Both the position numbers and the translations under genes were made by a program. Positions 12,530-24,669 of a stretch of 64,000 bases of DNA are shown here, in pieces. The stretch is from Durusdinium trenchii (lineage: Eukaryota > Sar > Dinophyceae > Suessiales > Symbiodiniaceae). Position 1 is the first letter of the stretch. Each line of letters opens with the position of its first letter. Where the stretch lies: assembly GCA_963970005.1 (NCBI GenBank), contig CAXAMN010026384.1, positions 286,854 through 350,853 on the forward strand. Direction: 5' to 3'. The notes under the pieces are model-generated. The model saw nothing but the letters and a program-made list of their open reading frames with translations, had not been told where the DNA came from and did no database searches.

Positions 12530-13225
12530 TTCGTGCTCTCCAAGGGATCGGATGTACGCCCTGGCGTCCGTGGGTCGCCGCCCCTCTGCTGGTGTGATTT
12601 GCGTGGCAGGGGCAGCGCTTCGCGCTCTCCAAAAATTCCTGGGTCGCCGCCCCTCTCTCGGTGTGATTTACGCGCAGCGCTTCGTACTCTCCAAGGGGTC
12701 GGATGTACGCCCTGGCGTCCGTGGGTCGCCGCCCCTCTGCTAGTGTGATTTTCGTAGCAGGCGCAGCACTTCGTGCTCTCCAAGGGGTCGGACGCACCTC
12801 CTCCAAGAGGCCTGGCGTCGCCGGCGTCCGTGGGTCGCCGCCCCTCTGCCGGTGCGATTTGCGTGGCAGGCGCGACACTTCGTGCTCTCCAAGGAGTCGG
12901 ATGCACGCCCTGGCGTCCATGGGTCGCCGCCGCTCTGCCGGTGTGATTTGCGTGGCAGGCGCAGCACTTCATGCTCTCCAAGGTTCGGATGTATGCCCTG
13001 GCGTTTGCGGGTCGCCGCCGCTCTGCCGGTGTGATTTGCGCGGCAGGCGCAACACGTCCTGCTCTCCAAGGGGTCGGATGTACGCCCTGGCGTCCGTGGG
13101 TCGCCGCCACTGTGCCGCTGTGATTTGCGTGGCAGGCGCAACACGTCCTGCTCTCCAAGGGGTCGGATGTACGCCCTGGCGTCACTGGCGTCCGTGGGTC
13201 GCCGCCACTGTGCCGCTGTGATTTG
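12530..13225. repeat. 89-bp minisatellite
   Basis: The word GTCGCCGCC recurs at 12,574, 12,643, 12,725, 12,834, 12,923, 13,011, 13,100 and 13,198: eight copies, mostly 88-89 bp apart. The unit holds GGCAGGCGCAGCACTTCGTG, close to the core of the 42-bp family, joined to TCCAAGGGGTCGGATGTACG and CCCTGGCGTCCGTGGGTCGC. Long minus-strand frames across the array are by-products of the repeat. Confidence 0.95.
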
Positions 13226-13241
13226 CGCGCGTCCGCCGCTT

Positions 13242-13367
13242 GCCACCAACCAACTGCCACCAACCAATTGCCACCCACCAACTGCCACCAACAAACTGCC
13301 ACCAACCATTTGCCACCGACCAATTGTCACCAACCACTTGCCACCAACCAATTGCCAACCACCAATT
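13242..13367. repeat. 14-bp minisatellite
   Basis: Nine consecutive units of GCCACCAACCAATT or close variants. Each has the form G(C/T)CAMCNACNANYT, with the strand bias CCACCAACC. It is not a canonical telomere repeat and lies inside the window, so a telomeric role is not supported. Confidence 0.93.
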
Positions 13368-13650
13368 GTCCGCTCCTGTGTCTGGTGAAGTTGTTAACAT
13401 GTGGGGTTATGGTCCTATAATTATTTTGGGGTTTGGCTGGATTGCCAAACAATGGACAAACCAAAACAAAAAGTTTTTCCGACCAATGCCTCCTGTCCAG
13501 CCTCTCCTCACCCTCTCCATGGGATTGATAAACAACAAAGCAACGACAAGAAGTGCAGACCCATGTCCCCTGCCCAGCAGACCGTCTCCATGGGTCTGAA
13601 CGTGTTGTTTTGTTTTTGTTGTTTGCGTTGGTTTCTCGAGGTTTTGGTGT
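13368..13650. other. spacer with block shared with 9,985-10,025
   Basis: The stretch around 13,491-13,532 (CAGCCTCTCCTCA then CTCTCCATGGG) matches 9,985-10,025 (TAGCCTCTCCTCA, CTCTCCATGGG) in the same orientation. The related word CCATGGGTCTGAAC recurs at about 13,588. The two copies bracket the 10.2-13.4 kb minisatellite block. No gene is visible. Confidence 0.55.
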
Positions 13651-14870
13651 GATGTTGGAATAGTCTTGATTGATAGTACTCTAATTGAGATCTAATTCCA
13701 TCCTAACACATTCTAAGTTAAACGTGTCTAGCCCAAGTATAATTTTCTAGGAATTTGATTTAGGTTTGAACTGAAATAAAACAAAGTTATAATATATTTA
13801 TCATTGGCTTGAAATTTAACTCAAACTCAATTCTATTTTATGCGCTTTGCAAATTAATGTGTTTTTGAAACAAAAGTAGATTGAATTCATGCAAAAGTAA
13901 GGTTGTAACGTTTGTTCTCATTTAGTTCTACTTGCTTGTATATAGTTGATTTCTCATGTAATTCCAAAGAAAATTTTCAATTCTACAAAATAAGTTGCCG
14001 TTAGTTATGGTTGAATTCTAATTCTAGTTGAATTTCTAGCTATTTCTATTCTAAGTCCTTTTTAAGTCAAAATGAAATCTAATGTAGTTTGTTTGTATTT
14101 CTCATTTTAAGTTACTTCGCATTCAACTCTAATTCTAACTAAATATTTCAATTCAAACCTAGTTGAAGCCAATTTTAGCCTAATTTGTTGCTTCTATTTC
14201 TCATTTAGTTCTAATGTTAATTCAAGTCTAATTTTGTTTTTTAGATCTATTTGTAATTAGTCTTTAGCTTAACGCAAGATTAAACCTTTTACAATTCAAA
14301 TTTTGTTGTTTTACATTTCTAATTATTCACCATTTTTTTGGTTTCCAGTTTGGTTTTGATTGATTAACATTTAAGTTTCATTCGGCTTTAGTTCAATACA
14401 AACTTACTTCTAGTTCAATGCAAATTGAATTCTAATTCGATTCGATTCTGATTTCATTCTAGAGAGTGGGTGTTGCTGGGGGTGTGATTTTAAGAAAACA
14501 AATTTTGAGAAAGCAACATTAAAACTATATAAAGAGCTTCCTTTTTAGAAGCGACATTCTCTCTAGACGTGGATTAAAATTGCGTAAGAGTTAAAATTGG
14601 ATTTGAAAGAGAAGAATTATATTGGATCTTAAAAATATGAGCTGCATAAAAAGTTGAAGATATAGAATTGAATCAGAATTAGATTTGCATTGAACCCCAA
14701 TCAAAGTAGATTATATGGGCTTCAATCCAAACCAAAGCTCAAAAACCAAAGTTCAATTATATAAATGATCGCTGAAATAGAATTAGAACTGAATTAAAGT
14801 AGGATTAATATAGATGGATTCGAACTTGAATTCAATTAGAATTGAACTAGAAAGTCGTCATTTAGGATTT
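13651..14870. other. AT-rich tract of ATTCTAATT-like words
   Basis: About 1.2 kb without coding frames, much richer in A+T than its surroundings. The left part (to about 14,460) is dominated by TTCTAATTC and TAGTTGAATTC words. The right part (about 14,560-14,850) is dominated by their reverse complement, GAATTAGAATTG. A short GC-richer segment, with a GGTGTTGCTGGGGGTGTG stretch near 14,465-14,490, separates them. This is a very degenerate inverted arrangement. Confidence 0.6.
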
Positions 14871-15050
14871 GCAACTCTTTGCCTTCTGACTCTGATGTGC
14901 TTATCAAAATTGCATTCAAATAAGCAACACAACTCGCAAGATGGCTCCAAAAACAGTTTTAGGTTACATCCAAGAATTATTTTGTAAACACCTGACTCAC
15001 ATTTTTTGGTGTATATGGTTGAATGAAAAATGTGCTTACCAGCTGCACAT

Positions 15051-15225
15051 AGAGCAAAAACTTGCAAAAGTACAGGTTTCACAATCCCATCAATGTCATG
15101 TCATTAGCAAATAGAGCAAAATCTTGCAAAATCACAGTTATCACAATCCCATCAATGTCATATCATCTCCAAGAAGAACAAATCGTGCAAAATCACAACT
15201 TTCACAACCCCACCCCGCATGACTA
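15051..15225. repeat. 62-bp tandem repeat, three copies
   Basis: Units start AGAGCAAAA at 15,051 and 15,113 and AGAACAAAT at 15,175, exactly 62 bp apart. Each carries CTTGCAAAA or GTGCAAAA and TCACAA(T/C)CCCA. The third is truncated. Confidence 0.93.
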
Positions 15226-15233
15226 CCAGCTAC

Positions 15234-15266
15234 ATATATATATACAGATAGATAGATAGATAGATT
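15234..15266. repeat. TA and GATA microsatellite
   Basis: A TATATATATA run is followed by tandem GATA units. A second short GATA run lies at about 50,547-50,563. Confidence 0.9.
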
Positions 15267-15416
15267 TGTGAATAGAATTTAAGCACGTCACTAGAACGAG
15301 CAACAAAAACACATGGCAAGGGTACTCAAGAATTTTGCCTACCCGCTCTAATTCTCCGAAGAATAGATTACTTGTTTGTAGAGTTGACCAAGTGCCTTCC
15401 AGGTCAGGGTACCTCT

Positions 15417-15716
15417 TAATAACGAAAGTATTGTTTTAATAGCGAAGTCCATGTTTTAATTGCGAAAATGAATCTTGCAATTGTCAAATGACACGCTGGT
15501 TGCCACCGCATGGCTGAGTCAACATGGCAGAGCTGGGTCTCTGCCAACACAACGCAGTGGGGGCCGTTTTCCTGATGTTTTTTTAAACGTTGAAAGGCGC
15601 AATTAAGAGCCTCCATGAAAAGAAGTTTCGCAAGTGAACAAGTTTCGCAATAAAAAACCACAACTTCGCAGTTAAGGATTTGCCTGTTTTCGCTATTAAA
15701 GGGCGCCCTCCTTTCC
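15417..15716. repeat. cluster of inverted TTAATWGCGAA motifs
   Basis: TTTTAATAGCGAA and TTTTAATTGCGAAA lie at about 15,434-15,468. Their reverse complements TTTCGCAATAAA, TTCGCAGTTAA and TTTCGCTATTAAA lie at about 15,643-15,704. The cluster is therefore a spaced palindrome of a short AT-rich motif with no coding frame. It may be a small fold-back element or a diverged terminal inverted repeat. Confidence 0.6.
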
Positions 15717-15914
15717 AGTTTTGCATTTTGCAAAGATCCATTGACCTCGAGCCCCATGGCCACAGGACTGTAGATACCCTGATAGCTGCCGGACTTCTAT
15801 TGGCTTTGGAAGCGCGTAATTCACGTCGCTTCGCGACGGTAACCGCCCGCACCGCATGGAAGGGGACAATATTTCCACCGAACATAGCCCCGGAAGTGAC
15901 CCCCCCCTTTCATG

Positions 15915-16690
15915 TTTCGAGATAGGGATTTGACATGGCCCAATGTAGTTGGGGGTTAAAAGACTGCTACCGAGAGAGCTGCAGTAAGGAACACGAACGG
16001 GGTCTTGTGCTCTTGGAGCCAAGGGAGTCAGTATGAAAGGAAGATAGGGACTTGAACGTCGCAAATTGAGGTATCTTTTCTCAAGGTAGCTCAAGATCGC
16101 GCAATTCGGCTCAACAGGAGCAGAGATAAGCAGAGATAAGGTCAATTAACGGTAACGGTTTTATATGGGAGCTATGCTCGTGAGATAATGTTACCATTCC
16201 TGGACCTTATCTTTCCTTATCTCTGCTCCTGACCACCTTATCTTTCCTTATCTCGACGTTCAAGTCCCTATCTCGAGGAGACGTGCTTAAGATAGTGACT
16301 TTGATAGTGACTTTGCAGGCTTTTCCAGTCCCTTTTGAGCCCTCGTTGGGCTATGTTTACGACGTTGAAGTCCCTATCTCGAAGAAGCATGCTTGAGATA
16401 GTGACTTCTGGGGCTATGTTCGATCCCACGCACGCTCTGCTCGTACGAAAATGTTACCGTTCCTGGACGTGATCTCTGCTTATCTCTGCTTCTTCTGTAG
16501 CCAAATATCACTTCTAAAGCTATGTCAGACAATATAGAAGCTATGTTTGGCCACGTTAGGGGGAGGGTTTTTGTTCCAGTTTACGACGTTCAAGTCCCTA
16601 TTATCTTCACTCTATTCCAGTCCCGTTCGGCCATGTTTACGACGTTCAAGTACCTATCTCGCAGACACGTCCGTTAGATAGTGACTTTTA
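15915..16690. repeat. family of inverted stem motifs
   Basis: AAGTCCCTATCTCG, usually preceded by ACGACGTTC or CGACGTTC, occurs in the plus sense near 16,260, 16,370 and 16,650. It occurs in the reverse sense (GAGATAGGGATTTGA, GATAGGGACTTGAACGTCG) near 15,918 and 16,044. In three places it is followed 20-30 bp later by its own approximate complement GATAGTGACTT, so single copies can fold. The motif is scattered and not tandem. Confidence 0.6.
16116..16230. repeat. 28-bp inverted repeat, fold-back
   Basis: The arm 16,116-16,143 (AGGAGCAGAGATAAG then AGATAAGGTC) pairs with 16,203-16,230 with only two or three mismatches. The 59-bp loop carries a further weak inversion (GGTAACGG versus GTTACCATTCC). 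No coding capacity. It could be a miniature fold-back element or part of a non-coding RNA. Confidence 0.75.
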
Positions 16691-19312
16691 GAGCTATGTA
16701 CCGCGCAGATGATGCAGATGATGCAAAGCAGAAACTTGCATTTCTTGCATCACTAGAGGCTTCAAGTTAGCACGAATTTATCTTCCAGCACTTTAAGCTG
16801 GCTCCAAAAACGTGAAAAAACACTGGATTCTAGAGCGAAAATGGCCCCCCCCTAGCTAAAGCTATTAGTACTTGCGGTACTTGCGGTATAACGCGAGCCT
16901 CATAAAACGCCTCGGCACCTTCGGTGCGGGCGGATTTGTTGGTACTGTGTCAAACTCAAGTTCAGCCAGGCGTCCCAAGTGTACAAAAAAACTGGTAAAA
17001 ATTGTATTCACTGAGCCCTCCAATTAGCAGATTGTTGTGTTTGAGAGGTACCTTGACTTCACTTGCCTCACTACATCAGTCTCTTGAACAAGAGGAATAC
17101 AGATGGCATTTGCTCGCCGCTTGCCATATTGAGAAAGGCGGCCTTTACTTAACTTCGTTGTTACCTTGCATGTGGGACACTGAGGCCTATCGATTTGGCC
17201 AGGCAAGGGTTTGATATCTTAGACTGCACATGGCAGTAGGAGTCACAGCTATCGTCCGCATGCAAGTGACATAGTAACATAATATGTCAACATGCGTCAA
17301 TGATCTGGGTCCCATATAGCAACAAAACAAACGAGTGTTTGAAGCAACATTTGACAATGGCATGCTTGTAAATGCAAGGAAAGGACGCTCGCTTGACAGT
17401 TTTCTGATGCGGATTTCGCCTTCAGGTGCGCGATTATTGACCGGTTCAGTCCGATGGCCTGAAAACCAGGCAATCCCACCAATTCTAAAGGTTGCGCACT
17501 TTAGATTCAGAAAAAAGAGTTGCGCAGATTGAGCGACTTCCAGTATAACCCTTTCCCTCCAGCTGTTGATTTTGGTCTTTGAGAGGCCAGGCACTAAAAC
17601 GGTTTTCCGAGGCATTGGATGAAGCTCGGAGGGCTTCAGCACATTTCGAGAAGCTGGCAGAGGAGCTTCAGAGATTCTAACATGTGTATTTCACAAGCGT
17701 CGCAAGCGTGTGTGTTTGGACTCTAGACCAACAAGAAAGCATTGACAGATTGAGGTAGCGGCGCCGGTCCCAGTCAAGGCTTTGTTTGATTTTGTTTGCC
17801 GATAAGTGGCTCAAAATGGCTGCATATGCTTCTCCCAACAGTCCGCTACACCAGAGCGTAGGCGCGGGAGATGCGGGGAGCACTTGCTTGCTGAAAAGTG
17901 GGCGCGTTGCTTAGCAAACGCAACACCGCAGGGATGAAGGGAACTCTACTCCTTCTACCGCTTTTCTTTTCAATGAGCGCCTTCAGTCTTCCACGCAAGA
18001 GTTGTCTAATGTGCCAGATTTGAGTGTGGGTCAAAGCAACAGGAAACTTGGGATCACTCCTACACAAGATTTGACACCACGCTGTCTATATGATCCTGGT
18101 GGCCGGTGATCAGCGGCCGCTGCGATTCGGCCAACGCTATTTTCGATGGGTAAGAGCCTATCAGATATCACTTCGCCAGCGGTAAGAAGCTTTACTCTTC
18201 ACGAGCAGCACGGACATACCATTTGCCAACGTGTTGTTAGAGCCATGATGGTCAGCACCAGCAAAACCTGCCACTTCACCTCTGGAAAGAGCTTCGACTT
18301 CAGGATCACCTCAGCCTCAAGGGCGTAGTGTTTGACCAATATGACGGCTTGCCACACCAATGCAAGTCAGTTTATTTCGCTTCACAAGACGTGCATAACC
18401 GTGCGTAAGGGGACACCACTTTAACCAGCACCGGCATCCACAACTTCGGCGATGAAAGCCTTTAGTTCGCCCGTGTGGAGAGCGCAGTAAAAGGAATGCA
18501 TGACCTGTTTTCATAAAGGCATTTATTCAGGTGTAAAAGACTTGCAATTTTCCCAGGGTAAGACTGGTCCATCCCGCAAGTTCGGATGAATGAGAGCGTT
18601 GGACCATTGGAAGCAAAGAATTCCATGCATGTCCATGCCTCATTGGTCATGGAGCAGTCTGGCGCGCAAATGTTCTTTGACAGATTCACGTGTTACAGTT
18701 TGCTGACATGCCTTCATTGTGATTCTATACAATACAGCAATGCTCTTGACCGTTTCTTTGTGTGCCCAGTGTCGATTTGAGCGAAAGACTGGAGGAGTTC
18801 AAGGCCAAGGCTGCAGAATGGATGGAGGCTTCGAGGAGTTGGCAAAACAGCTCTTAAAGATTCGAAACTTGGGGAGTGGCGGCAGCTTGACTTTGAAGAG
18901 CCCCAGCTCTGCTGCGTCCAGGTGCAAGTGCACACTTGCTTTACTGTATTTAAGTACCTCCTACCGCCCCAAAGGCCCTAGTAACTAATAACAGCAAAGA
19001 TCAATGACCAACGCTTGATACAAGGCATTTTGGCAGATTGTCGGAGGAGCGGTTTATTGGAGTCACTGCGGCAGGAGTGCTGCGGAGCTCGCTTTGCGTA
19101 GCTTCACCAAAGTGGCGTCAATTACAGGCCACAAGGCCAAAGCCGTACCGGTTTACCCGCAGGCGGTAAGGAATGAAAGTTCCCTTTAGACACAGGCTAC
19201 TAACAGCAGACACCACGAGGGCTCTTCAAAGAAGCCTTCTCAAGTCTATGGGAAGCTCTCTTGAAGATTGCCGGAAAAGAGAACAAACATAAAAGGATGC
19301 ATCTGAGTGATT
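16691..19312. other. no supported gene
   Basis: About 2.6 kb in which both strands carry only short, mutually overlapping frames and no recognisable domain. No repeats stood out apart from the end of the stem-motif family. Confidence 0.5.
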
Positions 19313-19441
19313 CTGAGCTGTTTCAACTAGGGTGTGTTGTACAGTAAGCACATTCCCGGGGCATCCCGGGGCTGTTTTGGCTTGTGGATCAAGCGCATTG
19401 AGCTAGTTGGCACGAACAAAAGGATTGGTGCGAGTTTCAAA
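19313..19441. repeat. 5' LTR-like repeat
   Basis: Begins CTGAGCTGTTTCAAC and matches 26,132-26,233 through GGGTGTGTTGTACA, TTGAGCTAGTTGG and AGGATTGGTGCGAG. It carries about 30 extra bp around CATTCCCGGGGCATCCCGG, an internal short duplication of CATYCCGGGG. Confidence 0.8.
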
Positions 19442-20208
19442 CAGGTAGCGGAGCAGGTCGAGGGGGAACCTCTCTTCCTGACCCACCCGGAGAGGACTCG
19501 TTGGATCCACCGTTGAACCCATTGCGTGACACACTGCACGCAATATCCGTTGAACCCGTCTGCCTTGGAATGTCGCTGGCTGGCCTGCGGCACTCCTCCT
19601 TTGGATGTGGACTGTCAGGTCCTCAGGAGACCAAAAACGGCTACAGTGGCAACTTTTTCGAGTGGGAGTTTCGCACATGGGTCTGCGTTGCTTTGTGCAG
19701 TCAAAAGGGTGTGAAGAAGAGCAAGAAGAACAGCCAGCCGAAGGCCGACATCTGCGGATGGAGACGAGGCGTTCCCGGAGACCTTCGGGACACCAAAAGA
19801 AGAGTCCGCAGCTCAGAGTACGACCGGGCAGGATGAAGGAGAGGAGGATTTCACAGTTCTTGTGCACAAGGAATTGGAGGGTCCGAGAGGTGATGCGCAC
19901 CTTGCTGCACAGGATTTGGGCCTGGAGAAGTTGTTGCAACCCACAGGCTTTTTCTACGACAGCAAGAAGCTCATCCTCTTGTTCATTAAGGGTTGGACAG
20001 TCAACTGGCAAGTCCTTTTTAGCGAGAACAGGGACGCGGTTGGCAAAAGGTCTACGGGCCAGAAGCAGAGATTGAAGACGATGAGACCTTGCTGCAGAAG
20101 GCGATGATCAGCCAGAGGAAGAGCTTGTTGGAGACACTGAGACAGCAGCTGCGCTGACTGCTATGGCCGAATGTGATGATGAAGAACATGCTGTGACAGA
20201 AGATCTGG

Positions 20209-20589
20209 GTGAAGCAAGTCAAGGCTCAGCTGATGGCCTTTGTCACCGTTGATCAGAAGCAGGGAAAAGGCAACAAAGGCAATGGATTTGGCAAAATGTT
20301 CAGGACACAGTTGAGCGCGCAAGACAGGATTGCACGACTTGCCAAGTTGGAGGAAAAGGACACGTGGGCAAAAGACCGAACGCGCAAAAATCCCAAGCAA
20401 AGTGCCAAGTCGCCTGGAGGATCGTCGACCACCAGTAAAGGAACAGCGTACTGCGCTTTGGGTGATGACTCTTCAAAAGAGACAGATGATGAGCACAATT
20501 TTGTTCCCGTTGGAAGCCAAGTAAAGAAGACAGGGCGCACGCTACACTACATGGCATTGTCACTGCAGACGTTCGTAGGTCCCCTATAA
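20209..20589 (+). pseudogene. copia gag nucleocapsid remnant
   Basis: This frame is lysine- and glycine-rich and reads QKQGKGNKGNGFGKMFRTQL, typical of dinoflagellate copia nucleocapsid linkers. In another frame, at about 20,331, the DNA reads C-T-T-C-Q-V-G-G-K-G-H, a degenerate CCHC zinc knuckle whose last cysteine is not visible. Gag packages the element RNA. Upstream, 19,600-20,200 may hold more of gag but is too decayed to call. Confidence 0.5.
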
Positions 20590-21253
20590 AGGAAGTCACC
20601 GCCGTCCATCAGGCGTGGCAAGAACATGGAGCAAGATCTGTTGCCAGAAGGGTCGAACACAGTCTTTGTCTTTTGAGTCTTTTGGTCACGCGTATCATGA
20701 AGTGTTGTTCAAAAACCCTGGAGGTTACCAATGCAGATCACACATCTCACACCCTTCCAAGTGTTTGGCAGACTTTCTCACTTGGGTACGAAGTCATTGA
20801 GAGTAGAGACGTGGAGTTGAGAGAACATCCTCTCAAGAAGCTGTTCGCAGTGTTGTGAAGAAGCAACGTGCAAACGGCAAGCCACCAAATCCACCACTTG
20901 AGGCGCCACGCCGTTGCACTCGTTCTACCTATCAGGGTTCAAAAACTTTTTGCGCGGTTCCAAGACCTGCCTTGATTGCGGCAAGGTAAGGAAAACGAAG
21001 ATCATCTGGTGTCGTTGATGAAACGCCCAGGGAAGAGGCAGCGGCCAAGAAAGTAGCAGCACATGCATGTATGGTACTTCTGCCACTAGATGAACATGAA
21101 GTCAACAAGACACATGTGGACGCAGAAGCAGCTTAGGGGGGTTGGGAACGGTTCAAAGCTGACATGGAGACAGAAATTGAACATCATGAGCCAATCCGGT
21201 GTAGGTGTCATCTTTGAGATCTTGGCAAAGGCCGTGGACCAGAGCACGGCTAC

Positions 21254-21592
21254 ATGGGACTGACTGACTTGGATGAAGTTGTCATTGAAAGCACCCTCAA
21301 AGTTGTGGACATCTATGAAGACCCCATGCTTGGGCTGTGTTGGCCGAAGGGCTGCAATGCAACAGTTTGTGGAGAAGCATGGATCAAGAACGCGAAACAA
21401 AAGTTCAATGCATTAGGCTATCATGTAGTTGATTTGCCAGGAGATGAGAAGTCATTTAGAGGTCTTGCAGGAGACAGTGTGACCATGGGGCAGTGCAGAT
21501 TCCTATTTGCTTTGTCAGAACATGCACGGGCCGCATTAGCATTCACCAAGAGCATGGGAGATGGAGTGTTTCGTCGAAGGTGTTGGACTTGA
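21254..21592 (+). pseudogene. copia protease region remnant
   Basis: The segment CNATVCGEAWIKNAKQKF followed by VVDLPGDEKSFRGLAGDSV looks like the retropepsin region of dinoflagellate copia polyproteins, in which D(T/S)G is followed by a conserved cysteine-rich block. The D(T/S)G itself is not intact here (the frame reads WPKG). The assignment rests on layout and resemblance. Confidence 0.4.
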
Positions 21593-23649
21593 GTTGCGTA
21601 GGGCGCGCAAAGAGCTCTCAAAAGGCCTTGAAGGCATGGAAGGAGAGAAAGCTCCCATACTCGGCCCTGAGCCACGGCACTACCCTGACCGCGTTCATGG
21701 CAGGGATGGATCCTCCGACGCGTGACCAACCCACATCATCTCTTGCGCTAAGGTCTACCATGCAAAGACGTTTGATCGCAAGAAGAACTTGCAAACGGCC
21801 AAGGAGCTGGTGATCCTTGCATTGTGGACCCAAACCACGACACCTTGCTGCGATCCCATGTCGGGACACATCCGGGGATCCTTCAAGGAATGTTTGGGTC
21901 AAACACGCCACCGTACAGGCGGATAGCACTCTGACGCACAAGGCACATCATGAAGGGAAGTCCCTTGGAGTGGCGTGTTATTGCCGTCGCAATCGGCATC
22001 GGTCGAGAAGTATGAGTTGGTTGATTGCGTCGTGTCTCCTCGCCCTCGAACTCGAAGCTCCAGTGATTTTGAGCCACGCCAACGCCGAGCAGAGCTGGGC
22101 CCAAATGTCGGGCGTGCGCAAAGGACAGTGTGAGGAGCGCCAGCACAGCACCACGGACGCAGCTGCAAACAGGAGCCGCGACAACCTGCTGAAGCGCGTC
22201 CATTAGAATTAGCCGTTGGGATACAGGAGAGTCAAACAAATTGAGACGCTGACGAGACCACAGCGCCGTCGTCTCAGGCATTTGGCAGGAGCTCGATTGT
22301 TGCCGCCGCCTCCTGACCCAAGAAGGCCAAACATCACGCCCGCGGCAAAGGCAGTTGCGGAAGCAAAGTGTCGCATCGCGGAGGCAAGACAAGTCGACCG
22401 GATGAGGACTGAGCTACGACCTTGCTGAGCCCTGCAGATGTTGACAGACCAGGTGAAGCTGTTGCAGCATGAGAGATCGGCTGGGCGACATCGTTCACGT
22501 TCTTGTGGACGGAGGCGTCGATCGGACAGCCGTGGTCGTCGAGAGTCGCATCGCGATTGCCAAAGCCGAAGCAGTGGGAGCAGGAGCCGCCGTGGAAGGC
22601 GAGTGCGGGGACGATCACCTTCGTGCGATCCCATTGAGTGATGAAGGTTGACCCCAAGCTTGACACCAACAGAGCCTGATGGACCGCCGCCTGGACATGA
22701 TCCACATCCACATTACGGCTATACTCGTTGAGCACGGGCTCCGAGGCTTCATTGTGTGGAAGGTCTTATCCGTTCGAACGCATGGCCAAGTCACCTTGAC
22801 TTTCCCGCGCTTGACGGACTCAGTGCCTGGACGCCGTGTGAAGCTGCAGAAGACGCTGCAGTTGGTGAGGTAGGTGAAACTGTTATTGAAGACGTTGACG
22901 GAGTCAGATTCCGTGTTGAGTGCACTGGCTGCCAATAGTCCTTTGAACGTTGAACACGGTATTCATCAAAGACGCATTTTTGATCACTTCGACATGCACT
23001 GCAAAAGTAGCCCGTAGCTGGAGCACGACGCGAAAGGCAATCATCAATCCTGTCTCAAACAAGACGCCTGGTTTGTTTGTCGTGTATCTTGAGCGCACAA
23101 CCTCTTGGCAGGACTTGTTGATGGTTGTTCACGCCCTTGCAAGATTCTGACAAGTCTGCGCGTGGCTCGATCTATCCTGGTGGTGATCTCGAAATCGCCT
23201 TGGCAGGCCCACAGAGTGGCAAGGATGGTGTCAAGAGAAACTGACGCCAAAATGTTTTGAAGCAAGTCATCCATACAGTTGGAGATTTTGAACACGTTGT
23301 CAGAAGAAACGTATTTGGAGCATTTTGCGCGCATTTGTTTTCGTAGCGGATGAACTTGAAGACATTTCAGAGATTGATGACAGCGATCGTGAAGAGATTC
23401 GCTAGATCACTGATCAGCAAGACGAAGACCTCGGTCCATATTTTGTGAAAGAACAAGGGTTTGACGCTTGACCAGCTTGCTTTGCCAGCCGCCGACATGA
23501 CAGAGAAGAGAAGGCTTTGTCCAGTGGACACGGATCGCAATCCGGCGTTTGCGTTGTCAAGTCGGCCACCCAGCGCCCAAGGAATTGATGGAAGCCGCGC
23601 GTTTGGTCAGACATGAAAGACGCCGCAGGGAACAATTTTCAGCGTTCTG

Positions 23650-24243
23650 ACCATGTGTGATATTTCAGCTGGGCTCGGTCTCTTTGAGGTTGCCAAAGAA
23701 GGTGGAGGGATGCCAACAGCAGAGGCTTGCGCGCAAGCAATCATGCGCAGATGTGTCAGTTGCGCTGGATTTCCAAAGGCTACTAGTATTAATAATGGAC
23801 CGACACAGTTGAAGATTCCAGGTTGCTGCATCACGTGGAGTGGAAATCTTCTCATCCATTGGCAAGGTTGAACGACATCAGGGAATTCTCAAGGCAATCC
23901 GCAGGAAGCCAATCCGCAGACCAGATGCATTTGAGTCCGCAGGGATACTCCCCTCCCCAACGGGTCCTGGGAAGAAATCCACGTATTCCTGGGTCAATCA
24001 CCGACACGGAGGAGGCTGGCGATCTCAAGCTTGACCCTGCAGCAAGCTACCGCTTGTGTCGCGCGTCATGAATGGCTGCCCAGATGGCCTTTGTATGCCT
24101 TCGTTCACTTGGACACCAGTTCCCAAGTCGCAAGAGCACTTACCAGAAATGAAGCAGTTCGGAAGAAGAAGAAGAAGACCTTCGAGGTAGGAGACCTGGT
24201 GGTCTACCGGGTGGTCCACAGCTTCAAGAATGATTGGCATTGA
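23650..24243 (+). pseudogene. copia integrase remnant
   Basis: In one frame, GFPKATSINNGPTQ (about 23,770-23,810) corresponds to the integrase block around the second catalytic aspartate, but that residue is Asn here. In another frame, IGKVERHQGILKAI (about 23,855-23,900) is the GxVER block with the catalytic Glu. Downstream, KKKTFEVGDLVVYRVV (about 24,165-24,215) matches the C-terminal DNA-binding domain. The domain is split over frames and lacks one catalytic acid, so it is inactive. Confidence 0.6.
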
Positions 24244-24669
24244 CGCAATGGCAATAATTGCGTGAAGGAGTGCCTGTGTTGTGTAGTGTTGGGAAGCTCA
24301 GATCAGCAAGTGAGAAGTACATTCGCAGGATGGACGAAGAAGCCATCCCAAAGCGTGGGCAAAAGGGCGAGGCTCAAGCGATCATCCGCAAGTGCTGCGC
24401 CAATGACACTTGGTAAACTTGAAGGAGATGATGAAGCCATGATGGCAGATCGCAGACGTGGCTGGTGAACGATCACTGGTGACACAGCAAGAAGAGGTAT
24501 CATGAATATCGCCAGGCGCAAGACGGAGATGTGCCCGAAGGCTATGGAGGAAGACGCGTGACCAGGAAGATGTTTGAAGATGCAAGCAAAAAGACCAGCG
24601 AGTCAAGGTTAGGTGTGAACCTCGTGCCTGGACAGGTTTCACCCTTTTCTCCCGGGTAACAGAACGGAC

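Noticed and set aside
12403..13351. Minus-strand frames of 306 and 203 codons.
   Set aside because: They are products of the 89-bp array and the adjoining 14-bp array, with no recognisable domain.
10187..13367. CRISPR-like regular repeats.
   Set aside because: Units are contiguous, without unique spacers between constant repeats, and no cas-like genes are near; the genome is eukaryotic.
13242..13367. CCACCAACC repeat as an interstitial telomere tract.
   Set aside because: The unit is 14 bp and does not match known telomere repeats such as TTTAGGG.
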